The notes beneath the pieces were generated by a model. The model was not told the DNA's origin and did not search any database. It saw nothing but the letters and a program-made list of their open reading frames with translations. 64,000 bases of DNA from Membranipora membranacea (Eukaryota; Bryozoa; Gymnolaemata; Cheilostomatida; Membraniporidae), in assembly GCA_914767715.1 (NCBI GenBank), contig OU612069.1:27773387-27837386 (forward strand). Direction: 5' to 3'. A program made the position numbers and the translations under genes. Positions 32,933 through 44,285 of the stretch are shown here, piece after piece. Position 1 is the stretch's first letter; the number at the start of each line of letters is the position of its first letter.

Positions 32933-33575
32933 ACAGGTATCTGTCTTCTATAAACAGGTGCTGCCTGGTGAAACAAAGTTGTGGCAAGCTTCTGGCTATG
33001 ACAGCTACTATAGAAAGAACAATTAACTTCTCAGAATCGAGTAAACAAAGTTACAGAGTATGAGTACAAGAGAAGCGCAGCAACCCTCTGAGAATCTAAC
33101 CCGTTGCTAACTATGCAGTTTGTTATGAATAGTTATTGCAATATAGAATATAGGTAGATGCCTGTCAAAAAGTGCTGCCTGATAAAACAAGTTGTGGTAA
33201 GGGTCTGAATTTGACAGCTGCTATAAAATAAAAAAGAAGAGCAGCAAAACTCTGCGAATCGAAACAACAAAGCAACACAGGTAGATGCCTGTCTGTCAAA
33301 AACCACTGCATGGTAACAAATTGTGGCAAGCTTTGAACTTGGACAGCTGCAATAAAAAAAGAAGAGCAGCATACAGCTGGGTATCAAACCAACAAAGTAA
33401 CACAGCCTGGTAAAAAAAAATTCTTGCAAGCTTCCGACTTTGACAGCTACAATAGGAAAAAGAAGAGCAGAAAGAAAGAAAAGCGGCGTTCCACTGGGTA
33501 TCGGACCAACAACGCCACACAGGTATATGCCTGTTAAAAATCCCTCCCTGTGTTGTAGGCTTCTGACTTAAAAAA
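32933..33575. repeat. Tandem repeat, about 125-130 bp, four to five diverged units
   Basis: Units start near 32,933, 33,150, 33,280, 33,403 and 33,520 with AGGTAGATGCCTGTC or a variant. They continue with a GTTGTGGCAAGC-like block, GACAGCTGCAATA, an AAAAGAAGAGCAGC block and a CAACAAAGTAACAC end. Units differ by substitutions and indels; the first is longer. Open frames on the minus strand here follow from the repeat. Confidence 0.8.
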
Positions 33576-34115
33576 ATATATTTACAGTCACATAGGAAGC
33601 TAATTATAAGGTTGCACAATATGATAAGATCGAAATCGGGAATAAGTAGTAATTAGATATGTGGGGATAATAGTATTACTTATATGTCGAGAACCCCCTG
33701 AAATGTCCTGCCTGGTTTGTTGATTTATCAAAAAAAAAAGTTTAGATTTTCGAATTTTACAGTGTTTCTTGGCTCCAATAGTGGAATGAATAACAAAGTG
33801 ACCTACCCAAGCAGCTGATTGGCTGTTGTAAGATTCATTTTGAGTGCGGTGCATTTCAAAGTTCAACAAAAGGCATGACTCAACCCATCACCACCCTACA
33901 GCTGAGAAGCTCTCTATTTGAGCTTCTTCCCTGTGGGAGTTTGTTTTCACTATGTTATCCTGTTCAGGATCAGGACTAAGGGTTACCACAACAAGTAGTT
34001 GTACATTTCAGCTACAAACATTAATAGTCACCAACAGATATTCTTGCCAACTTAATGTTTAGTGATTTCAGTGATTGATCAATTTGAGCTACCTCAGAAC
34101 ATAATGCCATAAGAG

Positions 34116-35300
34116 TTGAAAAATAAAAAAAAGCTGTTCTATCAGTTGATCTCAAGCGGTGTTTTTGGACCCAGTTTTTGGATCAAAGTTTCTTTGCTGC
34201 ATCTTTTAGGCAAAGTCTGTGAACAGGTTATCGTTGAAAAGATCAAGTTTTGTGCGAAACATCTCATCGGTAGCAATCAGTATGCTTTTTGTTGGGACAT
34301 TAGACGCTATTCGAAAGCTTAATGATGCTATAAAATCAGACTTAGATTTGGCTCACAATACTCAAGTACAATTATAGGGGGGTCTTGATTTTTCTAGAGC
34401 ACTTGAAAGGCTTTAGCCAATTATCGTTCTAAGTCAAATATAAATTATGATGCGAATGAAAATCTACTGAATCTATTAGCTGATTTTCTAGTACATAGGA
34501 AACAATGTGTAAAATTAAATAGCACCTTTTCTAATTACATTGATATCTCTGTAGGGGCACCACAGGGCACCAAGCTTGGGCACCTGCTATGGCTTTTTAA
34601 TGTTAACAACTTGAATGTTGAGGATTTTAGATTAGTGCAGTATGCAGATGACTCTTTTGCCGCAGCTTTTTTATGGTACAATGGTGGCTGATGATAATAG
34701 TATGCTACTGAATGCTTACAATACTGGTATAATCAACGTTTTGCTGAATTACCATAATGAGTATAACGATCCTGTGAATTTGAGTCAGTGATTCACCATC
34801 TCAGATTGCCAAGTATTTAGGTATGGCATTGATAATCATTTATCTTTTAATAAACATGTAGAATCTCTTGCCTCATCCTGTAATAGTGAGATATTTCTTT
34901 TACTTCATGATCAAACAAAGTTGTTAGATATTATAATTGATAATAAGTTGAATTTTAGTAGCCATATTGAATATTTAATTTCTAAGTGTAATAGCCGATT
35001 ATTGTTAATGAGACAACTGAAATCTTTTGGACTCAACAGTGACAGCCTCAACACGTTTTATATATTTAACATAAGATCCATTTTATTGTATGGGGCCCTG
35101 CTTGGCATAACTTTTATCCTTGACATCAAAAGAAAAACTAGAGAAAATTCAACCCCCCCCCCCCTCCGATGTGAGTTACATTGATAGGTTAGCTTTCCAT
35201 TCTATTTCGCCACTCAATGATTTCATATTTTCCAGCAGTTATTGTAGTAGCCACTCTTTGTTTGATAGAGAAGTGAAATTAAACTAATACCAATACCAAT
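34116..35300 (+). mobile_element. Degenerate LINE reverse transcriptase (LINE-D)
   Basis: An RT is readable in pieces: SLLHLLGKVCEQVIVEKI near 34,190, LDFSRA near 34,385, GAPQGTKLGHLLW near 34,555, and an intact YADD box at about 34,642. An open stretch at 34,921-35,184 holds the post-catalytic region (DNKLNFSSHIEYLISKC, then FYIFNIRSILLYGA). A trailing IDRLAFHSISPLNDFIF segment follows a 12-base C tract at 35,153-35,164. Numerous frameshifts. Endonuclease not seen, so 5' truncated. Confidence 0.8.
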
Positions 35301-36265
35301 TAGTATATCACTTGATCAGTGTGGTCAGCAGACCTATGGTTGTGTCATTGGAGATCGTATAACCATGCCCACTTCGATTTTGCAGTAAAGCTAAAAAGTC
35401 AACTGTCCTTCACGCTTGAATTTTAATTTAATTTTATATACATAATTATGCTGACGCTGATCTGTCATGCCGTTTTAGTTCCCAGCAGACCAACCATAGA
35501 CCTCTCTGGACAGCGTTAGCGGAGGAGTGACTGAATGGAAAGAAAAAGTTAAAGCAGGGGAATCGATTGCAACCTCAGATGGGAAAAACTATAAAAGCGC
35601 AAAACATCATATATATTAGTGAACAAGGAGACTGATTTTCGAGTGCAAGCGGTATAAAGACTGAAGAGAGACATTTATATTCTAGTCAGGCAACAGCAGG
35701 ATGTTTATACCGACAACTGTCCGATATAATGTATTATGTACCATTGGCAGATTTTACACAGAAGTACAAAGCTGTCCAGCATGCTGGGAATTTTTTGCTC
35801 CTTCAATTGATAAAACAATTGTGCTTTTAAATCCTTCAATCAATATGCCTTCTTTTCTTCTTTATCTGAAATTTGTGTACAGCCATTATTAGGATCAAAC
35901 TTTTTAATTTTACACGTATTTGATGCTTCGAGGTTTCAATCACCCAAAGAGTTTTCTGGACTGGCTATATGTAATATATTTAATTATTTTTATGCATTAT
36001 TTAGATCAGCCATTGTTATCAATAAAGTATCAGTAACTGCTGCAACTTCAGTCATGGGCTACTTCATACAACACTTTTACTTGTATTGATAATTTTGCTT
36101 GCCACAGATTTGACAATGGGTTGTTGACTTGGCAGATACTTAAAATAATAATCCCATCTTTGACACTTGAATAATAGAACAGCGAAAACAAAACTCCAAT
36201 TTAGACCCATGTTTCAACACTACATATATGCGATGTAGTTTTCGATGTGTCAGCTGAAAGTATTG
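35301..36265. other. Non-coding stretch between LINE relics
   Basis: No gene recognised. A frame at 35,701-35,892 has no supporting motif. Confidence 0.4.
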
Positions 36266-36269
36266 AATA

Positions 36270-36590
36270 AATTAAAATAGGTTGAAGAATTTTTACTCGG
36301 CAACATTAACGATCAATTTTAACTTATGCATTGCAGTTTGGTTTTCACTTTTGCTAGATGGTGATAAATCTTATTTAGAAAGAATTAAAAGGGCTGCTAC
36401 AAGAACTATTTTTCCAGCCCATAGCTATGAGGAAAGGCTGATACTTTTTTGTTTTCAACCTTATCTGAATTGATTTTCTATCTGAGCAAGAGACATTTTA
36501 ATATAATAGCAAATGATCCAGAGTACCCACTTTTTAGTTGAGATAATATGAAATCAACTCATCAAAGAAAAAAGAACTAGTTTCTGTAAT
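36270..36590 (+). mobile_element. LINE C-terminal fragment (LINE-E)
   Basis: The frame at 36,282-36,473 reads AVWFSLLLDGDKSYLERIKR, then AATRTIFPAHSYEERL, the typical C-terminal region of Jockey/CR1-like RTs. Readable traces continue to about 36,590 after a stop. Confidence 0.75.
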
Positions 36591-36594
36591 AAAC

Positions 36595-37145
36595 GAGATC
36601 ACCCTGATCTCATACAGCTTACTATCGATGACGTAGACATAGAGACAGTTAACGAGTACAAATACCTCGGAACAACACTGGAAAGAAAACTCTCATTTAA
36701 TACCATACATTGAAGCTAGTGGAGAAGTCTAACAAAAGATTATTCATCGTGAAACAATTAGCCTACCTCAATGTCATCGCCACCACAATTCAACTAGCTT
36801 ACACCACATTTATAGAAAGTGTCCTTATCTTACCATCTATCCATAATCTACGGACACTTAAATCAAGATGACATGAAACAGTACAACCACACCATCACTG
36901 TAGCATTTTGTTTAAGCCAACACCGAATCTCCTGTACAAACATCAGCGAAGTATACAACAAAGCTTTCAAAACCAAATGTTTGCGTATGAAATGCTGTGG
37001 ACTGGACACTATCATAGACTTCGAAACATTGCCATCTGTTAGATACTGTGTGCCATAATACAGAGTAAATGCCAGAAAATTCTGTTTCAGATCAAGACTG
37101 TTAAACTCTATCTTTTCATAACTCATTTTATACTTATTCTCAGTC
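36595..37145 (+). mobile_element. LINE RT C-terminal fragment of a different family (LINE-F)
   Basis: The segment starts LTIDDVDIETVNEYKYLGTT, with the KYLGT box of L2/RTE-like RTs. After a frameshift it continues ATTIQLAYTTFIESVLIL and an IIYGHL segment, then a cysteine-containing C-terminal tail (frame 36,819-37,058). It differs from LINE-E in its motif set, so these are two neighbouring insertions. Confidence 0.7.
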
Positions 37146-38518
37146 ATTTTTTATTGAGAATTCTTATGCCTATATGGTATAACGGAGCACTCAGGAAAGC
37201 AACCAATTTTAGCGTGAAAATTGATACAAAATACATACATACATATACACAGCAGAAGTGCATCCTCTCGTCATAATGCTATTATTTCTGAACTTAGATC
37301 TGCAAGACTCAAAAAGGTACAAAATCATTTTCTCCAACCATGATGCCTTATTTTGACATACAACCTTTGCAATTTAATGTTTATAAACTTTATCTATGTT
37401 TCACTTTTTCCGAGTCCATTTTTTAAGTAATGTAACCATTCAATTTTATTATTCTCATTTTGCCGAATGTATAAATAAACTTCACTGAATCTGACACTGA
37501 AACAGGGATGAAATATATGGATTTTTGAAACGAGTTTGCAATTCATTAGCGGAGTAGAATTTTCCTATAACATTTAACATAAAAATGACTCAACAGCAAC
37601 AATTTTTAAAGGTCAGATCACAAGCTGTTGAGAGAAGAACACAACTCTCATTATGTCATATTGCTGTTATAAACATAAGCATCTTGATGCGTTGAATGTT
37701 CCTGTGCATGGTATACCAGTATTCTTAGTTAAAACTGTGAGGTCGACTGTATTCAGACTTTATTGCCCTATTTTCTGTTTGGAAGTTGTTTAAAACCCTG
37801 AAGGCACCTGTTGGTTCAGAGCTCATCACAACTCAATCTCATCATTATGGACTGTATCAAAACATATCTAAAGTGTAACAAAACGTCTGATAAACATACC
37901 CTCAACAACATATCAATGTACTTGAACCACCCTCAATTTCTTTCGTACTTTGCTCACTTAAGAAGATCAATCATTCATATTTTTTCGAAACCAATATAGT
38001 ATTTGGAGGACGCAGGGTTCAACTTACTGAATTCGAGTTGCCTTGGGGAAAATAGCCGTGTGTAGGATTTTGATATTAAATCTTCTTCATAATGTCTTCC
38101 TTTCTACTCCCTACTCCTATTGGGTTCCTGGTTGAGTGTCACTGATGTGATGCTGTCACTGCGGTTGTCTCCCAGGAGTGCAGGTGCAGTTTTCAAGCTT
38201 ATCTGAAAATAAAAGGGAACTTGTAAATTTTTCATTTGATATTTGTCGATGACTGCTGACGGCCAGATTGACCTGATCTATAGCATTCAAGTGACAGGAA
38301 TCCTTAATAATTGGAGATGAAAATATCCGTTTGTCTAGGCAATCAAACTGGGCACTGAGCAAATTATTATATCTAGGGTCTGTGGAGCTGAAGCTTTGTG
38401 TGTAAAGCTACCCCATACAATCACTTTACTTACATAATAAAATATAGGTATTGTGTGGGGTAACTCTATCAAGTTGCTTCAAGTTGTCATTAAAGGCTAC
38501 ACATCTGTCATATAGGCT

Positions 38519-38576
38519 GGGCAGGCTGTCGACAGCCTGACAGCCCCCCCCCCCCCCCCCCCCCGACAGCCTGCCC
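38519..38576. repeat. Hairpin around a 21-base C tract
   Basis: GGGCAGGCTGTC at 38,519-38,530 pairs with GACAGCCTGCCC at 38,565-38,576. The 18-bp perfect palindrome CAGGCTGTCGACAGCCTG sits at 38,522-38,539, so the left side can also fold on itself. Between lie 21 C (38,544-38,564). Confidence 0.85.
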
Positions 38577-40734
38577 AAACCTTGGGAACATAGTGAATGA
38601 TTTCGGGCTTGTATAGAATGTTACTAGAGTCTGGCTATTTTTGCAAACCCGTTGTTTGGCAAAAGGAAGCTTATCATGCTATTCCAGATATGGAATTCAA
38701 TGGTTAAATTATAAAGCTGAAATCTTCTACAGCAAAAGCAGGGAGCTTTAAAAAAGCATTGATTGGTCTCAAAAGTTGTTTGAGGGTTTGGTTTAAACAG
38801 ACTAATTGATAAAGGCTTACTGATCGTTAGAATCTGTATTGTTGTCCGTCACATAACAAACAGCCAGTAGGTGAGATGGAAGCTGATACCAACTATCCAC
38901 CAGTTAACAGCATGATGCAATTACTCAGACTTCTGATATTGTGCTGAAAGAAACAAAACCATTCTGGTTAGAAAGCTGCAGACACATACGATAGTTTACC
39001 TTAGCTTGAGAATAATCACAATGGCCAGTCACGTGTTCATATTTTAATACATATTCTAGAAAATAACAGTGCTTTGGATTCACAAGCTTGTGGCATCAGG
39101 ATCATGACTTTAAATAAATCACCATTTTAGGAGGATGATGCCAAGAACAACAACATTTTCAATGCAGCTATATAAGCATTAGTAGTATGGTTTTATGGCA
39201 CAAGACCTGAATTGAGACAATCACGGTCTTGTTGGGAGGTTCTTGTAATGAATTTAGTGAGAAAAAAATTATTGTCGTGTGAGAAGCATAACAGGTCAGT
39301 GAAAATTTATGGAAATGATACTGGCAACAAAATTCTTACGTTCATAGAGTGTTGTAAAATAACGGCAGAGGGCAGACAGAGTAGTCAGGAGTTTTCAGCT
39401 AGTTGCATCAGTTTTTTGCAACTTCATGAATGTAGAGCCTCTGATCACAACACTGTCTCTTTTCTATTAGCAATAATTGGTCATTACCTGAAATTCAAAT
39501 TAACGTTTGAACTAAGGATTACCACAACATCAGAGGACCGGACACCAACAGAAATTCTGACCAATATATGCATAGCTCTTATAATAAACTTATTGTAGGA
39601 TGTACACAATAATACTGGTGAATTGTGGGAATGATTTTAGTGTTTGATTTCAGTTGCCCGAATACAAAATGCCACAAAAGTTTAAATGTTTTATTTAGCA
39701 GTTTATGTCATCATAAATTACAAGAGCATAATATATAAAAATGCTTACAAAAATTCAACTTCAATGCTAGAGTATTGTTAGATTAAGCTTTTCTATCAAT
39801 CTCTCACAATCAGCGTTTTTGTATGGCCAGTTTATCAATTTACAGACCATAATGACTGAACTTTTTATACAGGTTTGTAACTCATTCAACAGTATAGAAT
39901 TTGTTATAACATATGGCCTAAGACACAAACTGGCTCAACAGCAACGGCTTGTTAAGGGAAAAACAAAACTCACCTTGTCATATCGGCTGCCATCTGTGTT
40001 ATCAGCATCAGCATCTTGAGGTGGACTTTGTACTTGTGCATAACATACCGGGAACTGCAAGATGTTAATTCAGAATTGCCCTGATCTCTGCTTGATTGTC
40101 GTTAAAACTTGTTGGAACAGAGCTCCATATTCATTGTGATGGGCTGAAACAACCAATATATACCAAAGGGTGTTAATGACGATCATCTCAATATATAGCA
40201 CAGTACGCTCTTCATGTTTATGGACAATTTCTAATCAAAATGTTTCACATTTAAAAGACAACTGATTGCAAATGATAGTCATGACAAGGATTTTTACATC
40301 AGAAACTACTATCGTCTTTGAAAGGTGATGCGATCAACTTCCCGAATTTGTGTTGCCTAGGGAAATTAGTCAATAGGTTTTGATACTAAATTTTCTTCCC
40401 TTCTTCCATGGACTGTCCTGGTTCTTTGAATGTCACTGATGTGATGTGGTAATTGTTAAAATTTCCGTCGACCAGGAGATCAGGTGTATATTGGTTCTTA
40501 ATTGCAGTTTTTAAGCTTATCTGAAAAAAACCGCAACTGTGAATTTTCATTTGAAATTGGGCGATGAAAGCTGACAACCAGATTGACCTATAACATTAAA
40601 GTGACGGGAATCATTGATGATTAAAGACGGAAACATTGGTTTGTCAAGGCAATCAAACTTGGCACTCTGCAAATTATTATATCTAGGGTCTGTGGAAATG
40701 AAGCAAAGCTACCCCATAACGTTACGTAACTTAA

Positions 40735-41111
40735 AGGGCAACCAAGGTTTCAAACAACTTCTCATTGATGGCCATTGATTAATAGCAGATTGCACCTTCT
40801 GCATGGGGAAAAAGACAAAATATAATTCGGATGATTATTCAGCCAGAATTCTTGTGAAACATTTCTTCCATCAGGTACTCGAACTCAGCTAAAAGAGAAT
40901 ACCACATAGCAGTTTCCTGTTCCTGTTATTATTTAGCCTGTGCTCTATAATTATTACAGCAAAGTCTTGGAACCTCCCCTAAACTGAAGTGTTACCCAGC
41001 TTAGAGTCAGCAACTACTTCGAGTTTTGCATCGCGTAATGCACAAAGCTGATGCTGCCCAGCACATTATTTGCTACCCATTAATGCATTGCTGTGAAACC
41101 TTGGTTGCCCT
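40735..41111. mobile_element. TTAA-flanked MITE (piggyBac-like by target site)
   Basis: An inner sequence of 377 bp is flanked by TTAA at 40,731-40,734 and 41,112-41,115. Its ends are perfect inverted repeats, AGGGCAACCAAGGTTTCA and the reverse complement. The paralogous site in copy 1 of the tandem array (near 38,425-38,450) lacks it, which confirms an insertion. TTAA target duplication is characteristic of piggyBac transposases; the internal sequence has no coding capacity. Confidence 0.9.
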
Positions 41112-41423
41112 TTAAATAATATAATAAATAAGTGTTGTGTGGGGTAACGTTGCAGTGTCTCAGTTTTCTCATAACTTTTCTCCAAAGTCATTATATGACC
41201 ACACATCTGACATATGCATTTAAGCCACTTGTTACTAATATCATCTCCACAGCAAATTTGATGATTGTGCTTTTGGCTACAAAATGTGGGATACAATTCA
41301 AGACAGATAAAGCCTAAAGCATATCATAAAGCTGATAGCGCGCACTACATTTTACAGTAAAAGCAGGGGAGCTTTAAACAAGCATCGATTGAGCTAAAAA
41401 GTTTTTGAGGGTTTGAGTAGACT

Positions 41424-41733
41424 TATGGATATGAATTTATGGATCAGTAGTGAAATACATAGCGTGGCTATTTGTAGAGATACGCCATCAGTATGAAGTT
41501 TTGTGTCAGGATCTAAATCAAATTATGTATCTGGCAGCTTTCACGGAATGCATCGATTGACGTCCCAGTAACAACCTTCAAAAACTCAGGCAAGCTGCTT
41601 GACAAAAGTTTACAAGTGTCAGCTTCTCTAGATTCTGAACTTGTGGCCCAATCAAAGATGAGAAATGTGGTCCAGAAAAGCCATACACCTGCTGAGGGTC
41701 AGATTTGTACCCCCCATTCATATAAAATAAATT
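41424..41733. mobile_element. 310-bp insertion flanked by a 13-bp direct repeat
   Basis: GTTTGAGTAGACT occurs at 41,411-41,423 and again at 41,734-41,746. Copy 1 of the tandem array reads straight through the matching site (GTTTAAACAGACTAATTG near 38,791) with only one copy. The length and the 13-bp duplication suggest a SINE-type or other target-primed insertion. It ends in an A-rich segment (CATATAAAATAAATT). I found no clear pol III boxes in it. Confidence 0.65.
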
Positions 41734-43929
41734 GTTTGAGTAGACTAATTGAAATATACTTACCTGTTGTTACAATCTGTATTGCTGTCCGTCACATAAC
41801 GAGCAGGCAGTAGGTAAGATGAAAGCTGATACCAACTATCCACCAGTTAACAGCTTGATTTTCTTACTCAGATATGGAATACTGCGCTGATATAAATCAA
41901 AACATTATGGTTAGGAAAGCTGCAGACACATAAGATATTTTACTTAGCTTGAGAATAATCGCAGTGACCAGCCACGTGTTCATATTTTAAATCATATTCT
42001 AGCAAAGAACAATTGTTTACAGTATGCTGGATTCTCAAGCTTGAGGGATCAGGATAATGACTCTAAATAAATCACTATTTTATGAGGATGATCCCAAAAA
42101 AAATTTTTTCAACACAGCAATATAAGCATGAGCAGCAAGGTTTTATGGCACAAGACCTGAATTTGGACAATCAAGGTCCTATTCTTTGTTCTTGATATAA
42201 ATTTAATGTAAAGAAAATTCATCGTAGTGTGAGACGCACAAGAGCACATTGATACATTTATGAAAAGAATAGTGGCAACAAAATTCTCACCTGCACAGAG
42301 TGTTGTAAAATGAGGGCAGAGAGCAATCAGAGTAGTCAGGAGTTTTCAGCTTGCTGAATCGGTTCAGCTGTAACTACAGCGTCTTCTGCCAAGACCTTCC
42401 AAGTTTACACAACCTCTGATCACGCATCTGTCTCTTTTTCATTAGCAAAAACTGTTCGTTACCTGAAATTTAAACTAAATTTTCAGCTAGGGATAACCAC
42501 AACATCATAGAACCGGACATCAACAGAAATTCTGACAAATATGTGTATTACTCTTATAATAAAGTTATTGTAGGATTTACAAAATAATTATGGTATAACG
42601 GTAAATAGGTAAATTTTGGGATTTAGTGTTCGATTTGAGTTGCCTCTATACAAAATGTCACAACAGTTGAAATGTTAGATCAAGCGTTTATTATGGTCAG
42701 CTGTTTATCAATTTACAGGCCAGAATAACTGAATTTTTAAACAAGTTTGCAACCCATTCAACAGAAGAGAATTTCTCACAACATATAACCTATGACATAA
42801 ATGTCAAACTGGTTGAACGCAACAATTTTCACCGTTCAGATCACAAGTTGTTGAAACAAAAACGCAACACTGACCTTGTCATATTGGCTGCTGTCTGTGT
42901 CATCAAGATCAGCATCTTGGGGGGGGGGCATTTTTTCTTGGTGACCTTGGTGACCTTTGTAACATCATTGCTTGTGGGTACAGAGCTTATAACAATTCCA
43001 CCTTCATTGATTTAGACTGGAACAATCTAAAGTATAACAAGAGGTATATAGGATAATCAACTTAATATATCGAGGTGCGCGCCTTCATGTTTTGTTCACG
43101 TTTTCATATCAAAGTTTTTCAGATTTTAAAGAAAACTGATCGCGTAGGATAGTCTTGACAAGGATTTTTACATCAGTATGGTCTTTGAAAGCTGATGCGT
43201 TCAAATTACTGAATTGGTGTTGCCTCTTGCAAAATATTAGTCATCGTGGTTGATACTCATTTTTCGTCATAATAAGACTACAGATATCATGCTGTTACTG
43301 TTGCAGTTGTCGCTCAGGAGAACAGATGTTTAAATGGAAACTTCTAAGCTTATCTGAAATTAATATCAAGCTCAATATCAATTGTTGTACAAGTAATTAT
43401 CTATCATTAAACATGTAAAGCATTTATTTTCAATGAATAGATCAGAGGTGCCTAAGGAAACATTTTGTTAAATCTATGCTGCAAAAAAAATTTGTTCATA
43501 AAAGTAGACTTAAACACTTGTTTAGTCAATGGAGTAAATACAAATGCAAGAAACCCTACATCGTTGGCATTTTATGCTGCGGATGGAGAATTAAGCAGTC
43601 GGGAAATACGATATTAACAACTCACCACCTCAAAGAGAATCACAAGCAGTGCAGTGTATTTAGATCAATCCTCAACTGAACAGTTCAAACTCCATGCCTC
43701 CAGTCCTCAATTATCCAAACAGAGAAGCATTGAAATCATTATATAAGTGAAGGTAAACTTTAGAAAATGATAACATGATGAGAACTGGTTACTTCAACAA
43801 TAGAAGCTATGCACTGCTGGCTAATAGGAAAGCTAAATGAGAGCTGCTATGAATAGCTTACAAGGAGAAGGTTATATTATCTTGGTATTATCTTTCAGCT
43901 TGTTTTGAGAAATAATCTCATGGCTGGTG

Positions 43930-44285
43930 CACATTGTCCCAGACGACCATCCCAGATAGCCATCCCAGTCAATGTGAACATGAAAATGACACTATCCCAG
44001 ACTGTCTGGGTCCGTGTGGGACAGTATTGGGAAAGTTCGTAAGCGTCAAACTTTCCCGATGCTATCCCAGACGGACAAAGACTCATTTTGCATCTGGGTG
44101 CTATGTGAACCAGACATTTGGATCAATGAGCTAAACCTTTAGTTCGTTGTTTAGTTCATTGTTTGGATGATCTGGGATCATCTGGGTTGATCTGGGACGA
44201 TCCTAAACAATGTGAACATCACCCCAGCACTATCCCAGAAAAAAACCTAACTGCTAGTCTGGGATGAATTTTATAATGGATAGGA
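43930..44285. mobile_element. MITE-like repeat with subterminal CCCAGA motifs
   Basis: TCCCAGACGACCATCCCAGA near 43,938 is answered by inverse-orientation GATCTGGGATCATCTGGGTT near 44,169 and a final AGTCTGGGAT at about 44,256. CAATGTGAACAT occurs near both ends. Clustered ATCCCAGA words in inverse orientation at the two ends are typical of subterminal transposase-binding repeats. Exact ends and target duplication were not resolved. Confidence 0.5.

Larger units (their letters stand above)
37500..43365 (+). repeat. Three tandem copies of a 2.3-3 kb non-coding unit
   Basis: Ordered blocks recur: GTTTGCAATTCATT at 37,530, 39,869 and 42,741 (variants); CAGAGCTCATCAC-type at 37,817, 40,117 and 42,979; TTTGATACTAAATT-type at 38,068, 40,378 and 43,249; TATCTAGGGTCTGTGG at 38,370 and 40,680; GTCCGTCACATAAC at 38,843 and 41,787; CACGTGTTCATATTTTAA at 39,028 and 41,974; TTTTATGGCACAAGACCTGA at 39,190 and 42,142. 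Copy 1 runs about 37,500-39,640, copy 2 about 39,640-42,635, and copy 3 stops near 43,365. Copy 2 is longer because of the two insertions listed separately. No coding capacity recognised. Confidence 0.85.

Noticed and set aside
33133-33619. Cysteine/serine-rich minus-strand proteins
   Set aside because: They lie within the 125-bp tandem repeat and repeat with it.
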